Source: an uncultured Woeseiaceae bacterium
GTDB lineage: Bacteria > Pseudomonadota > Gammaproteobacteria > Steroidobacterales > Woeseiaceae
NCBI GenBank assembly: GCA_945787435.1
Contig: CALZHX010000102.1
Coordinates: 1-5,110, forward strand
Direction of reading: 5' to 3'
Length of the DNA: 5,110 bases
Below the pieces are notes generated by a model that saw only the letters and a program-made list of their open reading frames with translations, was not told the DNA's origin and made no database searches. This document shows, in pieces, positions 1 to 5,110 of this stretch. The translations under genes and the position numbers were made by a program. The first letter of the stretch is position 1. Each line of letters starts with the position of its first letter.

Positions 1-477
1 ACATCAAGCGCCAGGTACGTCGCCTTCGAAACACTCAATGACCCGGTGCGCATGCCCGGCCAGCGACGCCGTGTGCTTGAATGGCCCTACAAAGAGGGCC
101 TCACGATCGCCGAGGCAACCAACCCGCTGGCCATTCTCGCTGTTGGCATTTTTGGAGAAACGCTGCCGAACCAGAACGGCGCACCAATACGGCTCGTCGT
201 TCCCTGGAAGTATGGTTTCAAGGGCATCAAGGGCATCGTTCGCATCAGCTTTACCGAGGAACAACCGCCGGTCAGCTGGAACATCGCAGCGCCGAACGAG
301 TATGGCTTCTTTGCCAACGTCAATCCTGAGGTTGACCATCCACGCTGGAGCCAGGCAAGTGAACGTGCGATTGGCGGCGGTCTGTTTGCACCGAGGAAAC
401 CGACCCGGATGTTCAACGGCTACGGCGAACAGGTCGCCCACCTATACGATGGCCTCGATCTGCGCAAGAACTTCTAA
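1..477 (+). CDS. msrP: Protein-methionine-sulfoxide reductase catalytic subunit MsrP (3' part)
   Basis: This is the C-terminal 158 residues of MsrP (YedY), the periplasmic molybdopterin enzyme of the sulfite-oxidase fold that reduces methionine sulfoxide in exported proteins. The reading frame is open from the first base, so the N-terminus lies outside the window; compared with about 334 residues in E. coli, roughly half is missing, including the Tat signal and the molybdenum-ligating cysteine. Visible family blocks are YVAFETL (fragment residues 6-12), PVRMPGQ (15-21), QNGAPIRLVVPWKYGFKGIK (58-77), NEYGFFANVNPEVDHPRWSQ (99-118) and the terminal GLDLRKNF (151-158), all close to the remembered E. 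coli YedY sequence. The TAA stop is 6 bases before the msrQ start, so the two genes form an operon encoding the two subunits of one system. Identification is firm; only the completeness of the upstream part is unknown. Confidence 0.96.
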   Translation, partial: TSSARYVAFETLNDPVRMPGQRRRVLEWPYKEGLTIAEATNPLAILAVGIFGETLPNQNGAPIRLVVPWKYGFKGIKGIVRISFTEEQPPVSWNIAAPNEYGFFANVNPEVDHPRWSQASERAIGGGLFAPRKPTRMFNGYGEQVAHLYDGLDLRKNF

Positions 478-483
478 CTGCCG

Positions 484-1098
484 GTGAATACCCTGCAGAA
501 AGTCCGGTTTGTCGGCAAGCCGCTGGTATTCCTGTTGTGTTTGTTGCCTGCCGCGCTCGTGGTCGGTGATACGTTTGGTATTACGGGGCAACTCAGTGCG
601 AATCCAGTCGAAGACATTCTCGACCGATTTGGCAACTGGGCGATTCGCCTGATCATGATCACACTGGCTGTCACGCCACTGCGCCAGGTTTCAGGCTGGA
701 ACTGGCTGGATCGTTTCCGGCGCATGCTGGGTCTGTTCTCGTTTTTCTACGCCCTTATGCACTTTTTGACCTGGTTACTGCTCGATCGCGGACTGGCAGT
801 TGACCCGGCGTTTCAATGGACTGCGATTCTTGAGGACCTGACCGAGCGGCCGTTCATTACAATCGGCTTTGCAGCACTGCTGTTGCTGACGGCGATGGCC
901 GTGACATCGACCAACGGCATGCGCCGGCGCATGCGACGAGCTTGGGACAAATTGCACTACAGCGTCTACGCTGTGGGTGTGCTGGGCGTGTGGCACTACT
1001 GGTGGCAGGTTAAAAAAGACACGAGCGACGCGTGGATCTACGCCGTGATACTCGCGTTCCTGCTCGGTTACCGTATCTGGAAAAAAGTCAGGCATTAA
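484..1098 (+). CDS. msrQ: MsrQ, haem-binding inner-membrane subunit of the MsrPQ system
   Basis: MsrQ (YedZ) is the b-type haem membrane protein that delivers electrons from the respiratory chain or a flavin reductase to periplasmic MsrP. The product is 204 residues, close to the 211 of E. coli. About six hydrophobic segments are visible, near residues 13-28, 51-66, 82-100, 123-140, 157-173 and 184-198. The haem-ligand-type histidines are present: His93 in FSFFYALMHF, His158 in WDKLHYSVY and His171 in GVWHYWW, matching E. coli His91, His151 and His164. Other family blocks are ANPVEDI (39-45), LAVTPLR (61-67) and the RRMLGL block starting at residue 79. The start is GTG at 484, six bases after the msrP stop. 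No good Shine-Dalgarno sequence precedes it, which suggests translational coupling to msrP. The gene ends just before a hairpin shared with the convergent hsp20 gene. Confidence 0.96.
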   Translation: MNTLQKVRFVGKPLVFLLCLLPAALVVGDTFGITGQLSANPVEDILDRFGNWAIRLIMITLAVTPLRQVSGWNWLDRFRRMLGLFSFFYALMHFLTWLLLDRGLAVDPAFQWTAILEDLTERPFITIGFAALLLLTAMAVTSTNGMRRRMRRAWDKLHYSVYAVGVLGVWHYWWQVKKDTSDAWIYAVILAFLLGYRIWKKVRH

Positions 1099-1101
1099 AA
1101 A

Positions 1102-1130
1102 AACCGGGGCGGCTCGCAGTCGCCCCGGTT
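1102..1130. terminator. Hairpin terminator between convergent msrQ and hsp20
   Basis: A perfect 10-bp stem (1102-1111 pairing with 1121-1130, AACCGGGGCG/CGCCCCGGTT) encloses a 9-base loop. The run of seven A at 1097-1103 becomes a U-tract 3' of the stem when read on the minus strand, so this is a canonical Rho-independent terminator for hsp20, whose stop is 21 bp away. Read on the plus strand, the stem is followed only by CTGTC, so it should stop msrQ transcription less efficiently. The A-run overlaps the msrQ stop codon. Confidence 0.9.
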
Positions 1131-1151
1131 CTGTCACACCCGTTTGTCGCC

Positions 1152-1640
1152 TTACGCGACCTTAACGGTGTGGCGTGCCGCCGCCTGGATTTTCGGAAGA
1201 ACGACGCTCAGGATGCCGTCTTTCAGCTCAGCATCGATGTGTTCAACATCAACCTCAACTGGCAGAGCGATCGTGCGCAGGAGCTCTCCGTAACCAAGCT
1301 CGTGGCGATAGAACGTCTCTTTGCTTTCCTCTTCCTCAAACTCCCTTTCGGCCTCAATGGTCAGACGGTCGCCTGAAATTGTGACCTCAACATCGTCTTT
1401 TTCGACGCCAGGCAGTTCTGCTCGGACAATGAGCTCTTTCTCGCGGTCAAGAATATCGACGCGGAAGCTCCGCTCGAAATCGATACCCATTGGCCACTTC
1501 CATCCGAAAGGCTCAAACGTCTCCATCCAGCGGCGTGGTGGGAAGTCCTCGAAGAACTCCTCCATGCTGTGGGTGAGAGGCGCGGTCCGTTTTACGTCAA
1601 CAACCCTCTTATGGGGTTCGGACTTATGCAGCATTGACAT
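1152..1640 (-). CDS. hsp20: Hsp20/alpha-crystallin family small heat-shock chaperone
   Basis: A small heat-shock protein of 162 residues: an ATP-independent cytoplasmic holdase that binds unfolding proteins and passes them to DnaK/ClpB. The N-terminal arm (1-57) is rich in aromatic residues (FFEDFPP, FEPFGWKWPMG), as expected for the substrate-binding region. The alpha-crystallin domain runs from about 58 to 150, with VRAELPGVEKDDVEV (72-86), a charged glutamate-rich loop (98-108), FYRHELGYGELLRTIALP (110-127) and the signature A-x4-GIL (137-144). There is no classical I-x-I tail after LPK (148-150); the terminal VKV (159-161) is the nearest equivalent for oligomer contacts. The ATG at 1640 is chosen because a perfect AAGGAGGTGA Shine-Dalgarno lies just upstream; an in-frame ATG at 1691 would place that site inside the coding region. 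The gene ends before a strong terminator on its own strand. Confidence 0.96.
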   Translation of the reverse strand: MSMLHKSEPHKRVVDVKRTAPLTHSMEEFFEDFPPRRWMETFEPFGWKWPMGIDFERSFRVDILDREKELIVRAELPGVEKDDVEVTISGDRLTIEAEREFEEEESKETFYRHELGYGELLRTIALPVEVDVEHIDAELKDGILSVVLPKIQAAARHTVKVA

Positions 1641-1645
1641 ACAGC

Positions 1646-1655
1646 TCACCTCCTT
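1646..1655 (-). promoter_or_regulatory. Exceptionally strong ribosome-binding site of hsp20
   Basis: Read on the minus strand, the site is AAGGAGGTGA. This is ten contiguous bases complementary to the usual 3' end of 16S rRNA (TCACCTCCTT), with the AGGAGG core 8 bases before the ATG at 1640. It fixes the start codon and predicts very high translation when the site is unpaired. The other genes in the window have weak or ordinary sites. Confidence 0.92.
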
Positions 1656-1661
1656 CCCGTT

Positions 1662-1686
1662 CTGGCACTGGCGATTTTCGTGCCAG
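1662..1686 (-). promoter_or_regulatory. Hairpin in the hsp20 leader, possible translational control element
   Basis: A perfect 7-bp inverted repeat (1662-1668 and 1680-1686, CTGGCAC/GTGCCAG) with an 11-base loop lies 6 bases upstream of the ribosome-binding site. On the transcript the 3' arm contains GCCAG twice in tandem, GCCAGUGCCAG. The 5' CUGGC can therefore pair either with the near copy (5 bp) or, extended, with the far copy (7 bp), giving two alternative folds. It lacks a T-tract and so is not a terminator. It could be a leader element of a heat-regulated mRNA or an operator; no match to a defined ROSE or fourU thermometer was recognised. Confidence 0.4.
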
Positions 1687-1690
1687 CGCA

Positions 1691-1701
1691 ATAGATATAT
1701 T
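1691..1701 (-). promoter_or_regulatory. AT-rich -10-like element, candidate hsp20 promoter
   Basis: Read on the minus strand, AATATATCTAT follows a run of six G (1702-1707) in an otherwise GC-rich gap. It is the only -10-like stretch between the dehydrogenase and hsp20. No consensus -35 hexamer stands at the right distance (TTGTGG is the closest and is poor). No full sigma-32 motif (CTTGAA plus CCCCAT-T) is seen either, although CCCCAAT occurs slightly upstream. A promoter is expected because hsp20 is separated from the upstream gene by 132 bp, but its exact placement is weakly supported. Confidence 0.3.
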
Positions 1702-1772
1702 CCCCCCTGTCCACAAGCGACATTGGGGAAACTCCGGATTGAAATCTCCCCAGCTGTTGTGCGTAAATGGTG

Positions 1773-2936
1773 TCAGCTAACGGCGCGCAGTTCGACGTCC
1801 GGCCTCGGGGCCTGAACCGACCATCCGGAACTGAAACGCCGATACTTCATCGCTTCTTCCAGCCGCTCCCGTGCCATTGTTACTGCAGCCTCGCGCGGCA
1901 ATATTCGCTCGTGCTTCATACGCTCCAGTACTTCGGCCGTGTTGCCACGAATCTTCTCATCAATCAGCGGGAAGACCTGCGCCTCGGTACCGCCAGCAAA
2001 TTCAACCGCACCACAGATAACACCACCGGCATTGGCGATGAAGTCCGGTATGCACAGGACACCGCGACGATGCAGCATGGCTTCTGCCCGCTCGGTGATA
2101 CCGATATTGGCGCCAGGAACGATGAGTTTTGCCTTAACCGTCGCCTGGTTGTCGGCACGAATAACGTCCGGCCTGGCCGCCGGCACCAGGATGTCGCAGT
2201 CAACGCTGACAATCGCTTCACGTTGCAGCCGCTCGCCGCCTTCGAAGTCGGCAATGCGGCCACCTGCTTCCACATGCCTGGTCAGGGCCACAATATCGAG
2301 GCCTTCGGCATCGTGCACTGCCCCGCTGTAATCGGCCGCAGCGACCAATATGGAGCCATGCTCTGCAAAGAACCGGGCGGCGTGTTTGCCCACAGCGCCA
2401 AATCCCTGCATCGCGATGCGTGCGCCCTTGAGATCGATACCGAGCTGGTCTTTGGCAACGTCCGCACTTGCGACAACGCCGTACGCCGTCGCTCCGATCT
2501 CATCGAGCGGGATTCCGCCAAGAACTTTCGGCAATCCGATACTGCGTCCGCCCTCGTCCCTGACGAGCGCCATAGCAGCTTCGTTGGTGCCCATATCGGG
2601 ACCGGGAACGTAATCCGTCAGTTGTTTGACACTCCTTGCGAATGCACGGATCAATTGCTCCTTGCTGGACGGCTCCATCGTCGGGTCAGCGAAGATAACC
2701 GATTTGCCGCCACCGTGTGGGAGACCGGCCGCGGCATTTTTCAGCGTCATGCCGCGCGCCAACCGGAAACACTCGTCCAGGGATACATCCGGAGCCATGC
2801 GCACCCCGCCAATGGCGGTGCCCGCCGCTGTATTGTCGACGACGGCAATCGCTTTGAGGCCGATCGCCGGCTCGTACATATGCAGGATGGTCTTGGGACC
2901 AAGATCATCACAGAAACGAAACGCAGATGTAGTCAT
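1773..2936 (-). CDS. Glu/Leu/Phe/Val dehydrogenase family protein (probable leucine-type amino-acid dehydrogenase)
   Basis: A 387-residue NAD(P)-dependent amino-acid dehydrogenase that reversibly converts an amino acid to its 2-oxo acid and ammonia in the cytoplasm. The N-terminal dimerisation/catalytic domain (about 1-135) has AIGGVRM (41-47), MTLKNAAAGLPHGGGKSVI (63-81) with substrate Lys66 and catalytic Lys78, and GPDMGTNEA (112-120) with catalytic Asp114. The Rossmann domain follows, with GFGAVG (178-183) and Asp202 at the end of the second strand, suggesting NAD rather than NADP. PDFIANAGGV (297-306) is the conserved active-site block. The GGVRM and TLKNAAAGL blocks resemble leucine dehydrogenase, whereas the PDVSLDE and GIPLDEIGATAYG blocks resemble glutamate dehydrogenase, so substrate preference is uncertain; leucine, valine or another branched-chain amino acid is the best guess. 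The ATG overlaps the upstream ligase stop by four bases, with AAGGGAG at 2944-2950 as its ribosome-binding site. Confidence 0.9.
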   Translation of the reverse strand: MTTSAFRFCDDLGPKTILHMYEPAIGLKAIAVVDNTAAGTAIGGVRMAPDVSLDECFRLARGMTLKNAAAGLPHGGGKSVIFADPTMEPSSKEQLIRAFARSVKQLTDYVPGPDMGTNEAAMALVRDEGGRSIGLPKVLGGIPLDEIGATAYGVVASADVAKDQLGIDLKGARIAMQGFGAVGKHAARFFAEHGSILVAAADYSGAVHDAEGLDIVALTRHVEAGGRIADFEGGERLQREAIVSVDCDILVPAARPDVIRADNQATVKAKLIVPGANIGITERAEAMLHRRGVLCIPDFIANAGGVICGAVEFAGGTEAQVFPLIDEKIRGNTAEVLERMKHERILPREAAVTMARERLEEAMKYRRFSSGWSVQAPRPDVELRAVS

Positions 2937-4600
2937 CTCACTGCTCCCTTGGGTTGTGATGTTCTACTGATTTGCTCGAGCTCTTTAGCTATTTGCTCGC
3001 GCAATATGAATTTTTGCACCTTGCCGGTCACCGTCATCGGGAAGTCATCGACGAAGAGAACGTAACGAGGAATCTTGAAGTGCGATAGTTCGCCGCGACA
3101 GAAATCACGGATTTCGTCCACGGTTGCCTGTTCACCTTCAGCCAGTTTTATGCAGGCGGCGATTTCCTCACCGAATTTCTCGTCCGGCACGCCGACGACT
3201 TCGACCTGATCGATTTTCGGATAGCTGTATAGGAAGTCTTCGATTTCTCGTGGATAGACATTCTCTCCGCCGCGTATCAACATATCCTTGCTGCGGCCGA
3301 CGATGCGTATATAGGCGTCTTCATCCATCGTCGCGATATCCCCGGTGTGCATCCACTCGCCCTGATCACCGTCGCCCCAGTAACCGCGCATCACGTTGTA
3401 GCCACGCACGCACAGCTCGCCAGGCTCGCTCAACGCGACAATCTGATCATTCTCGTCGACGATTTTCACTTCGGTGTGGGGCAGGACCCGGCCCACGGTT
3501 CCGACACGCAGGTCAATCGGATCATCGGGGGAAGTCTGCGTTGAAAGCGGTCCCGTCTCGGTCATGCCGTAGCCGATTGTGATTTCACTCATGTGCATAT
3601 CGTCAATGACCTGGCGCATGAGTTCGATCGGGCACGGTGCTCCCGCCATGATCCCGGTTCGCAGTGACTTCAGGTCATACTTTTGAAAGTCGGGGTCGTC
3701 GAGCATAGCGATGAACATCGTCGGCACACCGTGCAATGCCGTACAGGCCTCGTCTTCGATTGCCTGCATCGTTGCCTTCGCTTCAAACGCAGCGCCGGGG
3801 AACACCACGGTCGACCCGCTCGTTGCGCACAACAGCGTGCCCAGCACCATTGCAAAACAGTGGTACATCGGCACCGGGATACACAGCCGGTCTTTCTCGG
3901 TGAATTTAAGTATGGCGGCCGACATCGCAGCATTGTTGATCATGTTGTGATGCGTCAACGTGGCCGCTTTTGGCGCGCCTGTCGTGCCGCTCGTGAACTG
4001 AATGTTTATTGGCGCATCGAAGTCGGACCGTTGCGCGATAGCATCGAGCGTTTGTTGCGCGTTTTCGTCGGCAAGACCCATGACGTGATCCAGGCGGAGC
4101 ATGTCGGGTATATCTTCGCTACCCAGGTGAATGATCGTTTTCAGGTCCGGAACGCGATCGGGATACAGCGTTTGCACCATCTCGATGTAATTGCTGCTCT
4201 TGAATCGGGTTTCGGTGATCAGGCCGCGGCAACCGACTTTGTTGAGTGCGTATTCGAGTTCGGACAGCCGATAGGCGGGGTTGATGTTGACGAGGATGAG
4301 GCCGGCGTAAGCGCTACCGAACTGGGCCAATAGCCATTCGGCGCGATTGGGCGCCAGCATTCCTATTCGATCACCGGGTTCGAAGCCGATCGCCAGCAGG
4401 CCAGCGGCCAGTTGCAGGGCGCGTTGACGAAGCTCCGCCCAGCTCCAGCGCACGCCCTGTTCGGCCACGACCACTGCGTCATGGTCCGGCCAGTTGTCAG
4501 CGGCATTATCGAGAACGCCACTTATAGTCAGGCCCAGAAGAGGTGGTCCAGCCCCTCCATGCGCATAACTCGGTCCACGTTTCTTCCGGTTCCTTTTCAC
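2933..4600 (-). CDS. AMP-binding acyl-CoA synthetase (ACSF2-like fatty/branched acid:CoA ligase)
   Basis: A 555-residue ANL-superfamily ligase that activates a carboxylic acid with ATP to an acyl-adenylate and then to acyl-CoA. The large N-terminal domain carries the P-loop TSGTTGAPKAATLTHHN (203-219), PMYHCFAMVLG (244-254), the A5 motif GYGMTETGP (343-351) and MHTGD (417-421) with the ribose-binding aspartate. GRSKDMLIRGGENVYPREIE (435-454) is the hinge region, and PMTVTGKVQK (521-530) carries catalytic Lys527 in the mobile C-terminal domain. All key residues are intact and the length is typical. Overall it resembles medium-chain or general acyl-CoA synthetases of the ACSF2 type; the chain-length preference cannot be read. 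The start is GTG at 4600: a TGA lies in frame 18 bases upstream and no better start follows for many codons. The N-terminus is unusually basic (KRNRKKR, residues 2-8). It is co-translated with the dehydrogenase, which suggests shared catabolism of amino-acid-derived or fatty acids. Confidence 0.93.
   Translation of the reverse strand: MKRNRKKRGPSYAHGGAGPPLLGLTISGVLDNAADNWPDHDAVVVAEQGVRWSWAELRQRALQLAAGLLAIGFEPGDRIGMLAPNRAEWLLAQFGSAYAGLILVNINPAYRLSELEYALNKVGCRGLITETRFKSSNYIEMVQTLYPDRVPDLKTIIHLGSEDIPDMLRLDHVMGLADENAQQTLDAIAQRSDFDAPINIQFTSGTTGAPKAATLTHHNMINNAAMSAAILKFTEKDRLCIPVPMYHCFAMVLGTLLCATSGSTVVFPGAAFEAKATMQAIEDEACTALHGVPTMFIAMLDDPDFQKYDLKSLRTGIMAGAPCPIELMRQVIDDMHMSEITIGYGMTETGPLSTQTSPDDPIDLRVGTVGRVLPHTEVKIVDENDQIVALSEPGELCVRGYNVMRGYWGDGDQGEWMHTGDIATMDEDAYIRIVGRSKDMLIRGGENVYPREIEDFLYSYPKIDQVEVVGVPDEKFGEEIAACIKLAEGEQATVDEIRDFCRGELSHFKIPRYVLFVDDFPMTVTGKVQKFILREQIAKELEQISRTSQPKGAVR
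2944..2950 (-). promoter_or_regulatory. Ribosome-binding site of the dehydrogenase, inside the ligase 3' end
   Basis: Read on the minus strand, AAGGGAG lies 7 bases before the ATG at 2936, within the last codons of the ligase gene. Together with the ATGA stop/start overlap (2933-2936) it indicates translational coupling, and it supports 2936 as the dehydrogenase start. Confidence 0.75.
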
Positions 4601-4644
4601 CGCAAGGTAATTGTTTCAACCTTCTGTGCTGCGCTGAATCGGTA

Positions 4645-4658
4645 CAAGTACAGACTTG
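4645..4658. repeat. Small inverted repeat upstream of the ligase, possible operator
   Basis: CAAGT-ACAG-ACTTG is a 5-bp inverted repeat with a 4-base spacer, lying 45 bp before the ligase start in the 80-bp gap after the receptor terminator. Such a gap should contain the promoter of the ligase-dehydrogenase unit, but no convincing -10/-35 pair was found. A repeat this short can arise by chance, and no known regulator site (FadR or PsrA type) was recognised. Confidence 0.2.
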
Positions 4659-4682
4659 ATCCTCGCGAATCGAAACCACGAA

Positions 4683-4706
4683 AAAGCCCGGCCGAAGCCG
4701 GGCTTT
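4683..4706 (-). terminator. Rho-independent terminator of the TonB-dependent receptor gene
   Basis: A perfect 10-bp stem (4683-4692 with 4697-4706, AAAGCCCGGC/GCCGGGCTTT) closes a 4-base loop. On the minus-strand transcript the loop is C(UUCG)G, the exceptionally stable tetraloop, followed by a U-run (five T overlapping and leaving the stem) and then CGUGG. It lies 27 bp after the receptor stop codon and insulates the ligase-dehydrogenase unit. On the plus strand it has only a short T-run and there is no gene there to end. Confidence 0.93.
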
Positions 4707-4733
4707 ATGTGATTCCCGTTGCGACGATTTTGC

Positions 4734-5110
4734 TTAGTTGCCAAATCCCTTGCGGAATGTCACACCAAACGTACGCGGTTGGTTGGTACGAAAGGCCAGG
4801 CGTGCTCTGCCACCACGCTCGCGGTCAAACGACAGGTTGGCGTTCTCGTCCGTCAGGTTGCTGACATACAGAACGGCCTCCCAGCCCCCTTTCGCCAACC
4901 CGGCTCGCAGATTCGCGATGGTATAAGGATCGAGCTCCAGGTCGAGGCTCGTCACTTCGTTGCCCGTCGCGCCGCCAAAAGGCAGTCCGGATGAAAAATC
5001 GCCTGCACCAGGCAGCTGGTCACTCGGTTGAGTTATGCGGTCACCGACATGCTGAATGCTAGCCGAAACGTAGCCGTCACCACCCATCATTGGGAATAAC
5101 CACGTGCCGG
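4734..5110 (-). CDS. TonB-dependent outer-membrane receptor, C-terminal end (partial)
   Basis: The last 124 residues of a TonB-dependent receptor beta-barrel. The frame stays open to the right edge, so the plug domain and most of the barrel are outside the window. The typical final strands are visible: YVSASIQHVGD, then LDLELDPYTIANLRAGLAK, then WEAVLYVSNLTDENANLSF with the family NLTDE turn, and finally PRTFGVTFRKGFGN. Alternating hydrophobic residues in each segment fit transmembrane beta-strands. Receptors of this class import siderophores, vitamin B12, sugars or other large ligands across the outer membrane using TonB energy; the ligand cannot be told from the barrel end. The protein ends in GFGN rather than with an aromatic last residue, the Phe being third from the end. 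A TAA stop is followed 27 bp later by a strong terminator. Confidence 0.9.
   Translation of the reverse strand, partial: GTWLFPMMGGDGYVSASIQHVGDRITQPSDQLPGAGDFSSGLPFGGATGNEVTSLDLELDPYTIANLRAGLAKGGWEAVLYVSNLTDENANLSFDRERGGRARLAFRTNQPRTFGVTFRKGFGN

Noticed and set aside
4..441. A 145-codon minus-strand frame and overlapping plus-strand frames over msrP
   Set aside because: The msrP frame matches its family across its whole length; the others are shadow frames without motifs.
1641..1691. Upstream ATG at 1691 giving an hsp20 product 17 residues longer
   Set aside because: It would place the perfect ribosome-binding site and the leader hairpin inside the coding region, and the extra residues do not resemble a small heat-shock protein N-terminus.
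1700..1760. Sigma-32 or sigma-E promoter for hsp20
   Set aside because: CCCCAAT and GGAGTTT resemble isolated half-motifs, but neither has its partner element at the proper spacing, so no specific sigma factor can be assigned.
1767..3065. A 432-codon open frame on the plus strand opposite the dehydrogenase and the end of the ligase
   Set aside because: It is fully antisense to a gene with intact catalytic motifs, its translation is rich in Arg, His and Cys with no recognisable domain, and it has no ribosome-binding site. It is a codon-bias shadow.
3683..4333. A 216-codon plus-strand open frame inside the ligase gene
   Set aside because: It lies antisense to the conserved ligase domain and its composition (many His, Arg, Gln and Val) shows no family resemblance.
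1..5110. Mobile elements, CRISPR arrays, tRNA/rRNA genes or an undescribed defence system
   Set aside because: No transposase, integrase, regularly spaced repeats, clover-leaf RNA or defence domains were seen; every large region is explained by a known housekeeping or metabolic family.

Overview
The window looks like ordinary chromosomal DNA from a heterotrophic, aerobic Gram-negative proteobacterium, most likely a gammaproteobacterium. The evidence is moderately GC-rich coding sequence, MsrP/MsrQ proteins that align residue by residue with the remembered Escherichia coli YedY/YedZ sequences, a TonB-dependent outer-membrane receptor, and an acyl-CoA ligase and amino-acid dehydrogenase pair typical of bacteria that live on amino acids and fatty acids. 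The genus cannot be fixed from this sequence alone.

Layout. The + strand carries the 3' half of msrP (1-477, cut by the left edge) and then msrQ (484-1098). Together they form the periplasmic methionine-sulfoxide reductase system. A GC-rich hairpin (1102-1130) lies in the 53-bp gap where msrQ converges with a minus-strand gene. Everything to its right is on the minus strand. Read in the direction of transcription, there is the 3' end of a TonB-dependent receptor gene (5110-4734, cut by the right edge) and its terminator hairpin (4683-4706). Next come a two-gene unit of an acyl-CoA ligase (4600-2933) and a Glu/Leu/Phe/Val-type dehydrogenase (2936-1773) joined by a 4-base ATGA overlap, a 132-bp leader region, and an Hsp20 small heat-shock chaperone (1640-1152).

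How the genes work together. MsrQ passes electrons through the inner membrane to the molybdenum enzyme MsrP, which repairs oxidised methionines in periplasmic proteins. The ligase and dehydrogenase are almost certainly co-translated. The simplest reading is a catabolic module in which the dehydrogenase deaminates a (probably branched-chain) amino acid to a 2-oxo acid and the ligase activates a carboxylic acid to its CoA thioester; the exact substrates are not readable from the sequence. Hsp20 has a near-ideal ribosome-binding site and a structured leader, so it probably has its own stress-regulated expression.

No mobile element, CRISPR array, tRNA, rRNA or clearly new system was seen. The observations most worth a second look are the structured hsp20 leader (possible RNA thermosensor), the mixed family character of the dehydrogenase with its coupled ligase, and the strongly basic N-terminus of the ligase.
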